Source of the DNA: Rhodovulum adriaticum
GTDB taxonomy: Bacteria; Pseudomonadota; Alphaproteobacteria; Rhodobacterales; Rhodobacteraceae
Assembly: GCF_004345735.1 (NCBI RefSeq)
Contig: NZ_SLXL01000003.1
Coordinates: 186,001-250,000 of the forward strand
Direction: 5' to 3'
Length of the DNA: 64,000 bases
In this document: one piece after another, positions 24,265 through 31,880 of the stretch
Layout: each line of letters opens with the position of its first letter
Numbering within the stretch: position 1 is the first letter of the stretch
Made by a program: the position numbers and the translations under genes
The notes under the pieces: generated by a model
What the model saw: the letters and a program-made list of their open reading frames with translations, nothing else
Told to the model about the DNA's origin: nothing
Databases searched by the model: none

Positions 24265-24645
24265 ATGTTCGCCTTCGACACCCCGCGCCGCCCCCGCCGG
24301 CCCAGCCTGACCCCGATGATCGACGTGGTCTTTCTGCTGCTGGTGTTCTTCATGCTGGCGGCGCGGTTCGGGCCGCAGGCAGGGCTGGAACTGGGCACCG
24401 CGTCGGGCGGGTCCACTGCCTGGAGCGGCCCGCCCCGTCTGGTAGAGGTGACCCAGGATGGCATGCGCCTGAACGGCGTATCCATGGACCTGCCCGCCCT
24501 GCTGGATCGGCTGGCCGCCCTGACCCCGCGCCAAGGCGACCCTGTGCTGGTGCGCGCGCGGCCGGGGGCGGACACGCAGGCATTGGTCGATGCGCTGGAG
24601 GCGCTGGCCGGGGCCGGCTTTGCCGGCGCCATGCTGGTGGAGTAG
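24265..24645 (+). CDS. exbD: ExbD-type protein, first copy (has the proton-coupling Asp)
   Basis: A 126-residue single-pass membrane protein with a periplasmic domain. The transmembrane helix reads TPMIDVVFLLLVFFMLAARF (about residues 16-35) and keeps the aspartate that is essential for proton coupling in ExbD/TolR/MotB. It lies 3 bases after exbB. A second ExbD-like gene follows directly and lacks this residue, so the two probably form a mixed pair in the ExbB ring. Confidence 0.9.
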   Translation: MFAFDTPRRPRRPSLTPMIDVVFLLLVFFMLAARFGPQAGLELGTASGGSTAWSGPPRLVEVTQDGMRLNGVSMDLPALLDRLAALTPRQGDPVLVRARPGADTQALVDALEALAGAGFAGAMLVE

Positions 24646-24648
24646 GCG

Positions 24649-25026
24649 ATGCTGGATTTCGGGGGGCATACGCGGGCAAGGACGGGCGAGGCGATCGTAC
24701 CGATGATCAACGTCGTGTTCCTGCTGCTGATCTTCTTCCTGATGACGGCGCGGCTGACCCCGCCCGAACCCTTCGCCACCACGCCGCCCCGCGCAGGCGG
24801 CGCCACCGCGGCAGAGGGGGCAACGATCTACCTGTCCGCGAATGGCGATCTGGCCTTTGGAACGGTGCGGGGGGATGCGGTCGTTGCGGCACTGGCGGAA
24901 CGCGCGCCCGGGCCGGTGCTGCTGCGCGCCGATGCCCGCGCCCCGGCGCCGGACCTGGCCCGGATCGTGGCCCGGCTGACGGCGGTCGGCCACGGGCCGG
25001 TGCGACTGGTGACGGTGCCGCGATGA
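24649..25026 (+). CDS. ExbD-type protein, second copy (Asn at the coupling position)
   Basis: A 125-residue ExbD/TolR-family protein. The transmembrane helix reads VPMINVVFLLLIFFLMTARL: the codon at the position of the essential aspartate is AAC (Asn), where the first copy has GAC (Asp). The periplasmic domain (GATIYLSANGDLAFG...APDLARIVARLTAVGHGPVRLVTVPR) is otherwise normal. It lies 3 bases after the first copy and overlaps tonB by 4 bases. The loss of the protonatable residue suggests a structural or asymmetric role in a heteromeric channel. Confidence 0.88.
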   Translation: MLDFGGHTRARTGEAIVPMINVVFLLLIFFLMTARLTPPEPFATTPPRAGGATAAEGATIYLSANGDLAFGTVRGDAVVAALAERAPGPVLLRADARAPAPDLARIVARLTAVGHGPVRLVTVPR

Positions 25027-25988
25027 ACCGCCTGGCCGATATCGCGCTGTTCGTGCCGCTGGCCGCGGGGCTGCATGTGGCGGCGTTCACGCTGGCCGCG
25101 GGGTCGCTGGGCGGGGGAACCGGCGCTGGTGGCGAGGGGGGCGAGGATCTGGTCACGCTGGCCGCGGCACCGCCCGCAATGGCCCGGATCGCGCAGGAAT
25201 GGGACACCGCGCCCGCGCCACACAGCGCGAGCCCGGCCCCTGCCAGCCCGCAGGCAGACACGGCCCCCACCCTGCCCGACAGCGCGCCCGCCCCGCACAC
25301 GCGCGCGCCCCTCCCCGCGCAACCGGACCGGCCCGAGGTGACAGCGCCGTCGCTGCCCGCACCGCCCCCGGCAATGGCCGCGCCACAACTGCCCCGGCAG
25401 ATGCCCGCCCTGCCCGCCGCGCCGCGCCCCGACCGGACCGCCGCCCTGGTGCCCCCCGCCCCCGCACCGGGCCGGGCCCTGCCCAGCCGGCCGCCGATGC
25501 CAAGCCCGGACACCCTGCCGGATGCCCAAGCGCAGACCGGCGCCCCGCTGGCCGACAGCCCCCGCCCCGTTGCGCGCCCGGACCCCACACCAGCAAGCAC
25601 GCCGCAACAGGCCCGCCGCGCGAAAGGCACCGCCGGCGCCCCCGTGGCCGGGGGGCAGACCGGCACCGTTGCCACCCCCACCCTGTCCCCCGGACAGCGG
25701 CAATCGCTGCGGGCCGAATGGGGCGCACGCATCCTGGCCCGCGTAACCCGGCAGCACCATTATCCGCGCGGCAGCCGGGCCGAGGGGCGCGCGCTGGTCG
25801 AACTGGTCGTTGCGGCGAATGGGCAATTGCTGTCCGCGCGGCTGGTGCGCAGTGCTGGTGATGCATCGCTGGACCGGGCCGCGCTGGCCGCCGTGCGCCG
25901 GGCTGCGCCATTCCCGGCGGCACCAAGGGGGCTGGGACGACCCCGCGACAGCTTCACCCTGCCGCTGAATTTCGAAAGACGGCGCTAA
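25023..25988 (+). CDS. tonB: TonB energy-transducing protein
   Basis: A 321-residue TonB-family protein. An N-terminal hydrophobic helix (about residues 6-28, IALFVPLAAGLHVAAFTLAAG) anchors it in the inner membrane. A long Pro/Ala-rich spacer (about 55-225) spans the periplasm, and the C-terminal TonB domain shows ARVTRQHHYPRGSRAEGRALVELVVAANGQLLSARLVRSAGDASLDRAALAAVRRAAPFP. It overlaps the second exbD by 4 bases and ends the B12 operon. Its stop overlaps the convergent cueR stop by 4 bases. Confidence 0.9.
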   Translation: MNRLADIALFVPLAAGLHVAAFTLAAGSLGGGTGAGGEGGEDLVTLAAAPPAMARIAQEWDTAPAPHSASPAPASPQADTAPTLPDSAPAPHTRAPLPAQPDRPEVTAPSLPAPPPAMAAPQLPRQMPALPAAPRPDRTAALVPPAPAPGRALPSRPPMPSPDTLPDAQAQTGAPLADSPRPVARPDPTPASTPQQARRAKGTAGAPVAGGQTGTVATPTLSPGQRQSLRAEWGARILARVTRQHHYPRGSRAEGRALVELVVAANGQLLSARLVRSAGDASLDRAALAAVRRAAPFPAAPRGLGRPRDSFTLPLNFERRR

Positions 25989-26386
25989 ACGGCCTTGCCT
26001 TTCTCACCGGCAAGACCCCGCAGGATCGGGCAGTCGGGCCGGGCATCGCCCGCGCAGGCCTCGATCAGTTCGGACAGAGTAGCACGCATCGCCTGAAGCT
26101 CGGCGATCTTGGCGTCGATCTGGTCCAGATGGTCGCGCGCGATACGTTTCACATCCGCGCTGGCGCGGTTCCGGTCACTGTAAAGCGCCAGCAGCGCGCG
26201 GCATTCCTCGATCGTGAAGCCAAGCGCCCGCGCACGCCCCAGAAAGGTCAGGCGATGCAGGTCCGTTTCAGAATAAGCACGATAGCCGTTGGCACTGCGT
26301 GCGGGCCGGACAAGGCCGATCTCTTCGTAATAGCGCAGGGTCTTGGGCGGCAGGCCCGTCTGTTCCGCTGCCTCGCCAATATTCAT
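25985..26386 (-). CDS. cueR: Copper-responsive MerR-family regulator
   Basis: A 133-residue MerR-family activator. The N-terminal winged helix reads MNIGEAAEQTGLPPKTLRYYEEIGLVRPAR, followed by a dimerisation helix and a C-terminal metal loop, CAGDARPDCPIL, whose two cysteines with seven-residue spacing match the Cu(I) site of CueR. It should sense cytoplasmic Cu(I), Ag(I) or Au(I) and activate a copper exporter, but no such gene is next to it. ATG 26386 gives the canonical N-terminus. The gene is convergent with tonB. Confidence 0.88.
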   Translation of the reverse strand: MNIGEAAEQTGLPPKTLRYYEEIGLVRPARSANGYRAYSETDLHRLTFLGRARALGFTIEECRALLALYSDRNRASADVKRIARDHLDQIDAKIAELQAMRATLSELIEACAGDARPDCPILRGLAGEKGKAV

Positions 26387-26409
26387 GCGATCCCCCTGTC
26401 TGCGCGCAG

Positions 26410-26422
26410 TGCAAGCCTTGCA
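26410..26422. promoter_or_regulatory. Palindrome TGCAAG-C-CTTGCA upstream of cueR
   Basis: A perfect 13-base inverted repeat lies 24 bases before the cueR start codon. MerR-type regulators bind such dyads between -35 and -10, so it may be an autoregulatory site. The spacing of promoter elements is not convincing. Confidence 0.35.
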
Positions 26423-26509
26423 GGTCAAGCCAGGTTACCCGAACAGCCGTCATAACCGCCGCTGTTGTGAACACGGGCGCAACAGATGGGGCTTACACCG
26501 ACTGGAAGG

Positions 26510-26869
26510 TCAAGAGCCCTGTTCGTCCAGAGCAGAGGTCATCCGCTCTCGCACATTGGAACAGAACTGTGCGGTCTTCTCTGCCTGGTGCGCAGCCTCT
26601 TTCGTGGCGGCGGCGACCGTTTCGCCAAGATAGTCCTGCTGGATCGCCGCAAGGCTGGCCGCGTCGCGGCACGTCATCGCGCGGGCAAGGGTTTCGGCAT
26701 CGCGCAACGCCTTGTCCCGGGCGAAACCGGCCATGTCATTCGCCGCACGGCGGGTATAGTCGACCATCGCGCATCCCAGCCAGGCGGCCAGGCCAACCCC
26801 CTCTGCCTGGGCGGCTGCAAGGGAACGGAGCGGGTCGAATTCAGCGGTGTCGGTCTCTTTCCCGGACAT
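26510..26869 (-). CDS. Phasin-like small protein
   Basis: A 119-residue, mostly helical, Ala-rich protein without signal peptide. The pattern ending in ...LARAMTCRDAASLAAIQQDYLGETVAAATKEAAHQAEKT resembles the phasin_2 family, in which a conserved 'C-x-D-x-x-x-L-x-x-x-Q' block is followed by a long amphipathic helix; phasins coat polyhydroxyalkanoate granules. The single hydrophobic stretch EGVGLAAWLGCAMVDY is typical of such proteins. It is the last of four small minus-strand genes. I see no PhaR-like site close upstream of it. Confidence 0.55.
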   Translation of the reverse strand: MSGKETDTAEFDPLRSLAAAQAEGVGLAAWLGCAMVDYTRRAANDMAGFARDKALRDAETLARAMTCRDAASLAAIQQDYLGETVAAATKEAAHQAEKTAQFCSNVRERMTSALDEQGS

Positions 26870-26944
26870 GGCATCCCCGGCGCGTTTTCGTTTCTGGGCC
26901 TACAGATAGCCAGTCCCGCACGCAGGGTCAAAGCCCCATTGCCA

Positions 26945-27151
26945 TCACAGATAATAGCGGTCGCGGAAGATGTGGCGGATCACCTCTTCGCGGGTGACGC
27001 CGCGCCGGGCCAGCTCGGCATCGCTGGTGGCATTCAGGGTCGCAACCTGGCGGCTGCGCGGGTGGTTTTCTACGATCCGGGCGAATACGCCGACCAGGTT
27101 CCCCAGCGTGGGGACGTGCAGACCGGTGATGTTTGTGTTTGCAAGTGCCAT
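26945..27151 (-). CDS. Small DUF1127-like protein
   Basis: A 68-residue protein. Its second half, TLNATSDAELARRGVTREEVIRHIFRDRYYL, has the 'LSD-x-x-L-x-x-x-G-[IVL]-[TS]-R' pattern seen in small DUF1127 proteins of alphaproteobacteria, several of which bind RNA or affect carbon and phosphate responses. ATG 27151 is preferred because AGGAG lies 10 bases upstream; the frame continues to 27172. A PhaR-like site (27245-27255) lies about 99 bases upstream. I do not know its function. Confidence 0.6.
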   Translation of the reverse strand: MALANTNITGLHVPTLGNLVGVFARIVENHPRSRQVATLNATSDAELARRGVTREEVIRHIFRDRYYL

Positions 27152-27244
27152 TTCTTGGAAACTCCTGTCCATTTACAGACGTTTCCTCCCATGGGGCCAA
27201 TATGGAACGGGATCGCTGACCAGACCATTGCCAAGTCCGAAGCA

Positions 27245-27255
27245 CCGCGTTGCAG
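27245..27255. promoter_or_regulatory. PhaR-like operator, near-match (CCGC-GTT-GCAG)
   Basis: One mismatch from CTGC-N3-GCAG. The centre is 99 bases upstream of the 68-residue gene, at a distance similar to the exact sites upstream of the two neighbouring genes. Confidence 0.4.
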
Positions 27256-27369
27256 CACGTGCGCAGCTTGGCGGGGAATTTCCCGGAAATGGAAAGGGGC
27301 ACGCAATTCTGTTGCGCGCCCCGGTTCATGGCGATCTTTTCCTTGCGCACCCACGCGGTATGGCGCCGA

Positions 27370-27879
27370 TCACTCCTTGAACGGCTGACTGGGCGCGGCG
27401 GGCTGGCGACGGGCCCGGCGGCGCGGCTCGCGCTTGGGGGCCGCAGCGCCGGTTTCGGTGGCCGGGGCCGTCGTCGGGGATTTCGCGTCGGTGCTGGCGG
27501 GTTCAGGCGCCTGCGCGCTCTCTTCAGGCTTCGCCGGTGCCTTGGCGGGCCTCGGGGCCTCGGCGGCGGGGGCAGCGGCCTTGGGCGTCTTGCCGGCGGG
27601 CTTGGCTGCCGGTGCCGGGCTATCGGCGGTCGCGGCCGGTTTTGCGGCTGTCTTCGCGACCGGCTTGGCCGCGGTCCGGGCGCGGGCGGGCGTGGTCTTG
27701 GGCGCAGGTTTGGCCGGCGCGGGCGTGGCCGGCATTGTGCCGCTTTCAAAGGTCATGGGGCTGAATTGCACACCGAACGACACCCATTGCTCGGCCAGGC
27801 GAACCTGCATCTCGGCAACGGTTCCCCAGAAACGGCAGTAGCTGGTGGTCAGGGCGAGCGGAATGGCAAAGGCGGACAT
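27370..27879 (-). CDS. Ala/Pro/Lys-rich histone-like protein, phasin-associated candidate
   Basis: A 169-residue protein in two parts. Residues 1-45 (MSAFAIPLALTTSYCRFWGTVAEM...) form an amphipathic helical head. Residues 46-169 are a low-complexity tail made of Ala, Pro, Lys and Thr with repeated PAK/AAKP units and a very basic end (KREPRRRARRQP). This head-and-tail plan recalls PhaF-type phasins, whose basic tail binds DNA, but I cannot show homology. ATG 27879 has a GGGAAATG-type ribosome site; the frame extends upstream without a start of similar quality. An exact PhaR-like operator lies 117 bases upstream. Confidence 0.5.
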   Translation of the reverse strand: MSAFAIPLALTTSYCRFWGTVAEMQVRLAEQWVSFGVQFSPMTFESGTMPATPAPAKPAPKTTPARARTAAKPVAKTAAKPAATADSPAPAAKPAGKTPKAAAPAAEAPRPAKAPAKPEESAQAPEPASTDAKSPTTAPATETGAAAPKREPRRRARRQPAAPSQPFKE

Positions 27880-27995
27880 GGCATTTCCCTTTTCGTTTCG
27901 GGTCTGTTCACGCCACACGGAGCCCCACCCACGGCCAAGCCGCGAATGACGGGGCACCCGCGCAGCATATCGCGCCAAGTCTAGCCCAGATTTCG

Positions 27996-28006
27996 CTGCA
28001 TTGCAG
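27996..28006. promoter_or_regulatory. PhaR-like operator (CTGC-ATT-GCAG)
   Basis: Exact match to the CTGC-N3-GCAG dyad reported for PhaR of Rhodobacter sphaeroides. The full dyad, GCTGCA-T-TGCAGC, spans 27995-28007. It lies upstream of the Ala/Pro/Lys-rich gene. Confidence 0.6.
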
Positions 28007-28071
28007 CAAAAGAGTTCATCCGCCCGAACAGCGCTGGAAATGCCGTGATCGCGCGCGTCCGGCGCGTGGTT

Positions 28072-28269
28072 TCAGCAGGCCAGACGGTAGGCGCTGCGGG
28101 CGGTGTCCTGCCCCAGCAGCGCCTCGATCAGTTCGCGGCCCTCTTGTGTGGGTTGACCCTCATGATCCAGCCAGCCACGTCCCAGTGCCGCATGATCGAC
28201 GCGATCGGCCGCGTGGACGAGAAACCGGGTAAAACCGAGAATCCGCGAGGCGAGGTCGTCGTTGCTCAT
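28072..28269 (-). CDS. Small uncharacterised protein (65 aa) under a PhaR-like site
   Basis: A 65-residue soluble protein (MSNDDLASRILGFTRFLVHAADRVDHAALG...LIEALLGQDTARSAYRLAC). It is helical, has no signal peptide or metal site and ends in Cys. I do not recognise the family. ATG 28269 has GAAAGGA upstream. PhaR-like sites (28366-28376 exact, 28399-28409 near) lie about 100 bases upstream, and the next genes downstream on the same strand are phasin-like, so a link to carbon storage is a reasonable guess. Confidence 0.6.
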   Translation of the reverse strand: MSNDDLASRILGFTRFLVHAADRVDHAALGRGWLDHEGQPTQEGRELIEALLGQDTARSAYRLAC

Positions 28270-28365
28270 GTAACACAATCCTTTCGGCAAGAAGAAGCGG
28301 CAGCAGGAATGCGTCGACGGCGGAAATCGCCGGACACCTACTGCGCCTTCGTCATACCAAAAATG

Positions 28366-28376
28366 CTGCGTTGCAG
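28366..28376. promoter_or_regulatory. PhaR-like operator (CTGC-GTT-GCAG)
   Basis: Exact CTGC-N3-GCAG dyad, extended to TGCTGC-GTT-GCAGCA (28364-28378), about 102 bases upstream of the 65-residue gene. Confidence 0.6.
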
Positions 28377-28398
28377 CAACTCGACGGCCATGCATTTT

Positions 28399-28409
28399 CT
28401 GCAATGCGG
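28399..28409. promoter_or_regulatory. Second PhaR-like half-degenerate site (CTGC-AAT-GCGG)
   Basis: One mismatch from CTGC-N3-GCAG, 33 bases from the exact site, so the two centres are close to three helical turns apart. A further CTGC-N6-GCAG follows at 28418-28431. Confidence 0.4.
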
Positions 28410-28441
28410 CAATTCATCTGCCGCACCGCAGCATCGCGCGA

Positions 28442-29698
28442 TCAGCCTTGCATACGCACCAGCGCGTGACGCTTCTTGCCCGCCGACAGCTTGATCGGGT
28501 CGGCCAGCATGTCCGCATCCACCATCAGCCCCGCATCGGTCAGCGGCTCATCGTTCAGCCGCGCGCCGCCCTCGGCGATCAGGCGCTTGGCCTCCTTGCC
28601 CGATTTCGCCAATCCCGACCGCGTGATGAGCTGAACCACCGAGATCCCCTCGCCCAACTCTGCCGCGCTGAGATCCAGGGTGGGCAGGTCGTCGCCCGCG
28701 CCGCCCTTTTCGAACACCTCGCGCGCGGTGGCCTCCGCCGCTGCGGCTGCATCTGCGCCGTGGCAAAGGGTCGTCACCTCATTGGCAAGGCGGATCTTGG
28801 CGTCGTTGATCTCGGACCCTTCCAGCGCGCCCAGGCGTTCGCATTCCTCGACCGGCAATTCGGTGTAAAGCTTCAGGAACCGGCCCACATCGGCATCGGT
28901 GGTGTTGCGCCAGAACTGCCAGAATTCGTAGGGCGACAGCATTTCGGCGTTCAGCCAGATGGCACCGCCCTGGCTCTTGCCCATCTTGCGCCCGTCCGAC
29001 GTGGTCAACAGCGGCGAGGTCAGACCGAACACCTCGGCATCCAGGATGCGGCGGGTCAGGTCGATGCCGTTGACGATGTTGCCCCACTGGTCCGACCCGC
29101 CCATCTGCAACCGGCAGCCATAGCGGCGGTTCAGCTCCAGGAAATCGTAGGCCTGAAGGATCATGTAGTTGAATTCGAGGAAGGACAGCGATTGTTCCCG
29201 GTCCAGCCGCGATTTCACCGACTCGAACGACAGCATCCGGTTCACGCTGAAATGCCGCCCGATATCGCGCAGGAACTCAAGATAGTTCAACCCGTCCAGC
29301 CATTCGGCGTTGTTCAACATCAAGGCGCCGGTCGGGGCCGAGTCGTCGTAGCTGAGGTATTTGTCAAAGACGAGCTTCATCGAGGCGATGTTGGCGTCGA
29401 TATCCGCCGCACTCAGAAGCGGGCGTTCGTCGGACCGGAAAGACGGGTCGCCCACCTTGGTCGTTCCTCCGCCCATCAGCGTGATGGGCCGGTGCCCGGT
29501 TTTTTGCAGCCAGCGCAGCATCATGATGTTCAGCAGATGCCCCACATGCAACGATTTTGCCGTGGCATCATAGCCGATATAGGCGGTCACCACCCCTTCG
29601 CTCAACGCCTCGTCGAGGCCCTGATAATCGGTGCAGTCGGCCAGAAAGCCACGCTCGATCATCACGCGCAGGAAATCGGATTTGGGGTGGTAGGTCAT
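28442..29698 (-). CDS. tyrS: Tyrosyl-tRNA synthetase
   Basis: A 418-residue class I aminoacyl-tRNA synthetase of the bacterial TyrRS type, charging tRNA-Tyr. The HIGH motif reads HVGH (51-54), the tyrosine-binding [15 protein letters not shown] follows, and the KMSKS motif reads KMGKS (near residue 240). The C-terminus ([23 protein letters not shown]) is the S4-like RNA-binding domain. ATG 29698 is chosen; the frame continues 60 residues upstream but those overlap the divergent anmK region and lack family character. AGAGGCA is the ribosome site. Confidence 0.96.
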   Translation of the reverse strand: MTYHPKSDFLRVMIERGFLADCTDYQGLDEALSEGVVTAYIGYDATAKSLHVGHLLNIMMLRWLQKTGHRPITLMGGGTTKVGDPSFRSDERPLLSAADIDANIASMKLVFDKYLSYDDSAPTGALMLNNAEWLDGLNYLEFLRDIGRHFSVNRMLSFESVKSRLDREQSLSFLEFNYMILQAYDFLELNRRYGCRLQMGGSDQWGNIVNGIDLTRRILDAEVFGLTSPLLTTSDGRKMGKSQGGAIWLNAEMLSPYEFWQFWRNTTDADVGRFLKLYTELPVEECERLGALEGSEINDAKIRLANEVTTLCHGADAAAAAEATAREVFEKGGAGDDLPTLDLSAAELGEGISVVQLITRSGLAKSGKEAKRLIAEGGARLNDEPLTDAGLMVDADMLADPIKLSAGKKRHALVRMQG

Positions 29699-29762
29699 TG
29701 CCTCTTGTCCCTTGGCTGGTTTCGGGCGTGATATATCGGGGCAAGGCGGCAAGGGGAAGGCC

Positions 29763-30863
29763 ATGAAGGACGCACGGGTCGTCAGAGCATTGGGGACGAT
29801 GTCGGGAACCTCGCTGGACGGGGTGGATGCGGCCATACTGCTGACCGATGGCGAGGCGATTTCAGGATTTGGCGACACCGCCTACCGCCCCTACACGGCC
29901 AAAGAACGCGCCACCCTGACCGCGGCCCTTGGAAAATGGCCGGGCGATGATGGGGTAAACGCCGCCGCCGAGGTGGTCGAGGCCGCCCATGCCGAGGTGA
30001 TGACCCGTTTCGAAGGGGTGCAGATCGCGGGGTTTCACGGCCAGACCCTGGCCCATGATCCACGGGGGCGCGGCACCCACCAGGCGGGCGACGGGCAGGT
30101 GCTGGCACAGGCCCTGGGGGTTCCGGTGGTCTGGAATTTCCGCAGCGCGGATGTGCGGCTGGGGGGTCAGGGCGCGCCGCTGGCGCCGTTCTTTCACTTC
30201 GCCTGCGCGCGGTTCATCGGGGCCGAGGCGCCGGTGGCCTTCGTCAATCTGGGCGGCGTGGGCAACCTGACCTGGGTGGACCCAAGCCGCCCCGCACCAG
30301 AGGCAGAGGGCGCGCTGCTGGCCTTTGACACCGGCCCCGCGAATGCCCCCCTGAACGACCTGATGCAGGCCCGGCGCGGGCTGGGGTGCGACCGCAACGG
30401 CGAATTGGCCGCACAGGGCATTGTGGACGAGGGCGTCATCGCGGCGCTGATGGATCATCCCTTCTTCTTTCGTGTGCCGCCCAAATCGCTGGACCGCAAT
30501 GCCTTTGCCGATTTGCTGGCGCGGGTGGCGCATCTGCCGGACGCAGATGCGGCGGCGACCCTGACCGCCGCGGCGGCCAGCGCGGTGGCCCGCGGGCTGG
30601 AACACTGCCCCGAACCGCCTGAACGGCTGCTGGTCACGGGGGGCGGGCGGCTGAACCCGCTGATGATGGAGATGCTGATCGAACGCGCGGGCGTGACCGC
30701 GGTTCAGGTCGAAGAGGTCGGCCTGAACGGCGACATGCTGGAGGCGCAGGCCTTTGCCTTTCTCGCGGTGCGGGTGGCGCGGGGCCTGCCGACCTCTTGC
30801 CCCGGCACGACCGGGGTGGCGGCTGCCGTGGGCGGGGGCGAGATCAGCCGCCCGCTGCGCTGA
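29763..30863 (+). CDS. anmK: Anhydro-N-acetylmuramic acid kinase
   Basis: A 366-residue sugar kinase of the ASKHA fold that phosphorylates anhydroMurNAc released in cell-wall recycling. The N-terminal signature [16 protein letters not shown], the middle [35 protein letters not shown] and [11 protein letters not shown], and the C-terminal [17 protein letters not shown] and [16 protein letters not shown] are all present. The length is typical. The ATG has GGGGAAGG upstream. It is divergent from tyrS across a 64-base gap, a pairing commonly seen in Rhodobacterales. Confidence 0.94.
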   Translation: MKDARVVRALGTMSGTSLDGVDAAILLTDGEAISGFGDTAYRPYTAKERATLTAALGKWPGDDGVNAAAEVVEAAHAEVMTRFEGVQIAGFHGQTLAHDPRGRGTHQAGDGQVLAQALGVPVVWNFRSADVRLGGQGAPLAPFFHFACARFIGAEAPVAFVNLGGVGNLTWVDPSRPAPEAEGALLAFDTGPANAPLNDLMQARRGLGCDRNGELAAQGIVDEGVIAALMDHPFFFRVPPKSLDRNAFADLLARVAHLPDADAAATLTAAAASAVARGLEHCPEPPERLLVTGGGRLNPLMMEMLIERAGVTAVQVEEVGLNGDMLEAQAFAFLAVRVARGLPTSCPGTTGVAAAVGGGEISRPLR

Positions 30864-30938
30864 ATGGCCCCCTTGGCGCAGGCGAACGCCGCGCAGTAAA
30901 CGAAGGAAAACGCGCCGACCCGACCGAGAGGAACGTCC

Positions 30939-31265
30939 ATGACCGGAGTTGCGGACCAGAGATTTCCCAAGAGCCTGATTCAGGCCGATCGCATCGTGAC
31001 GGACACGCGATGGGATCTTGCGGAATACGGCAGCACACCCTTTTCCGATTTCTTCGGGCTGGCCATGCTGAGCGCGGCCGCCCCGCGCGCGGGGCTGACG
31101 GCCCGCGCCACACCGCTGTCCTCGGCGATCAAGCTGCCGACGATCTGGCACCGGCGGCTGAAGATGCGCCTGCGGACGGGCAAGCGCATCCTGCCGATCC
31201 CGACGGTATCGCGCCGCCGGTCCAAGACGCGGCTGGCGACTGGACGCGTGATCCCCATCGGCTAA
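30939..31265 (+). CDS. Small basic protein of unknown function
   Basis: A 108-residue protein with a good ribosome site (GAGAGGAACGTCC before the ATG). The N-terminal part includes RWDLAEYGSTPFSDFFGLAML; the C-terminal half is very basic (RRLKMRLRTGKRILPIPTVSRRRSKTR). No signal peptide or transmembrane helix is clear. I do not recognise it. A perfect 11-base-pair hairpin follows its stop and would end its transcript. It may be nucleic-acid binding by charge alone, which is weak evidence. Confidence 0.55.
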   Translation: MTGVADQRFPKSLIQADRIVTDTRWDLAEYGSTPFSDFFGLAMLSAAAPRAGLTARATPLSSAIKLPTIWHRRLKMRLRTGKRILPIPTVSRRRSKTRLATGRVIPIG

Positions 31266-31273
31266 AGCAGCTC

Positions 31274-31310
31274 CCGGCACGGCGTCTGACCCAAGGGCGC
31301 GCCGTGCCGG
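31274..31310. terminator. Bidirectional terminator-like hairpin
   Basis: CCGGCACGGCG (31274-31284) pairs perfectly with CGCCGTGCCGG (31300-31310) around a 15-base loop, between the converging small basic gene and the cyclophilin gene. There is no long T-run on either side. Confidence 0.6.
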
Positions 31311-31325
31311 TTGCCCGCCAGCCGT

Positions 31326-31880
31326 TCAGTCGATGACGCGCACGGCGACCATCCGGTCGGGCTGGCCCATGACGGCGCCGTTTTGGCCCCGAACGCCGCG
31401 CTTGATCGCGTCGACTACGTCCATCCCGTCAGTCACCTCACCGACAACCGTGTATTGCCCGTTCAACCCCGGAACGGGTGCGAACATGATGAAGAACTGC
31501 GAATTGGCCGAGTCCGGATCTGTCGACCGCGCCATGCCGATCACGCCCCTCTCGAACGACAGATCGGAGAATTCCGCCGCAAGGTCCGGCAGATCGGATC
31601 CACCGCGCCCGGCAAGCCGCATGTCGCCGCCCAGCTTGCCGAACTGCACATCGCCGGTCTGCGCCATGAAACGGTCGATCACCCGGTGAAAGACGACATC
31701 GTCATAGGCGCCGGCCTCTGCCAGTTCGGTGATCCGGGCCACATGGTTGGGGGCGACATCCTCGAACAGGTCAACGGTGACGGTGCCGTTGGCGCCCTCG
31801 CCCGCGATGTCGATTTCCAGCCCGGTGGCCAGCGCCGGACCGGCGGCCAGAACAGCCAGAAGGGTCAGGGCCTTACGCAT
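31326..31880 (-). CDS. Periplasmic cyclophilin-type peptidyl-prolyl isomerase
   Basis: A 184-residue cyclophilin with an N-terminal signal peptide (MRKALTLLAVLAAGPALATG), so it acts in the periplasm. The catalytic core has VVFHRVIDRFMAQTGDV, the active-site Arg in FHRVI, and SANSQFFIMFAPVPGLNGQYTVVGEV. It catalyses cis-trans isomerisation of prolyl bonds during folding. The start overlaps the end of the upstream cytoplasmic cyclophilin gene by 8 bases, so they are co-expressed. ATG 31880 is chosen because it begins the signal peptide. Confidence 0.9.
   Translation of the reverse strand: MRKALTLLAVLAAGPALATGLEIDIAGEGANGTVTVDLFEDVAPNHVARITELAEAGAYDDVVFHRVIDRFMAQTGDVQFGKLGGDMRLAGRGGSDLPDLAAEFSDLSFERGVIGMARSTDPDSANSQFFIMFAPVPGLNGQYTVVGEVTDGMDVVDAIKRGVRGQNGAVMGQPDRMVAVRVID

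Noticed and set aside
25070-25730. Tandem DNA repeats or a CRISPR-like array in the GC-rich stretch of tonB
   Set aside because: It is the Pro/Ala-rich periplasmic spacer of TonB; there is no fixed repeat unit.
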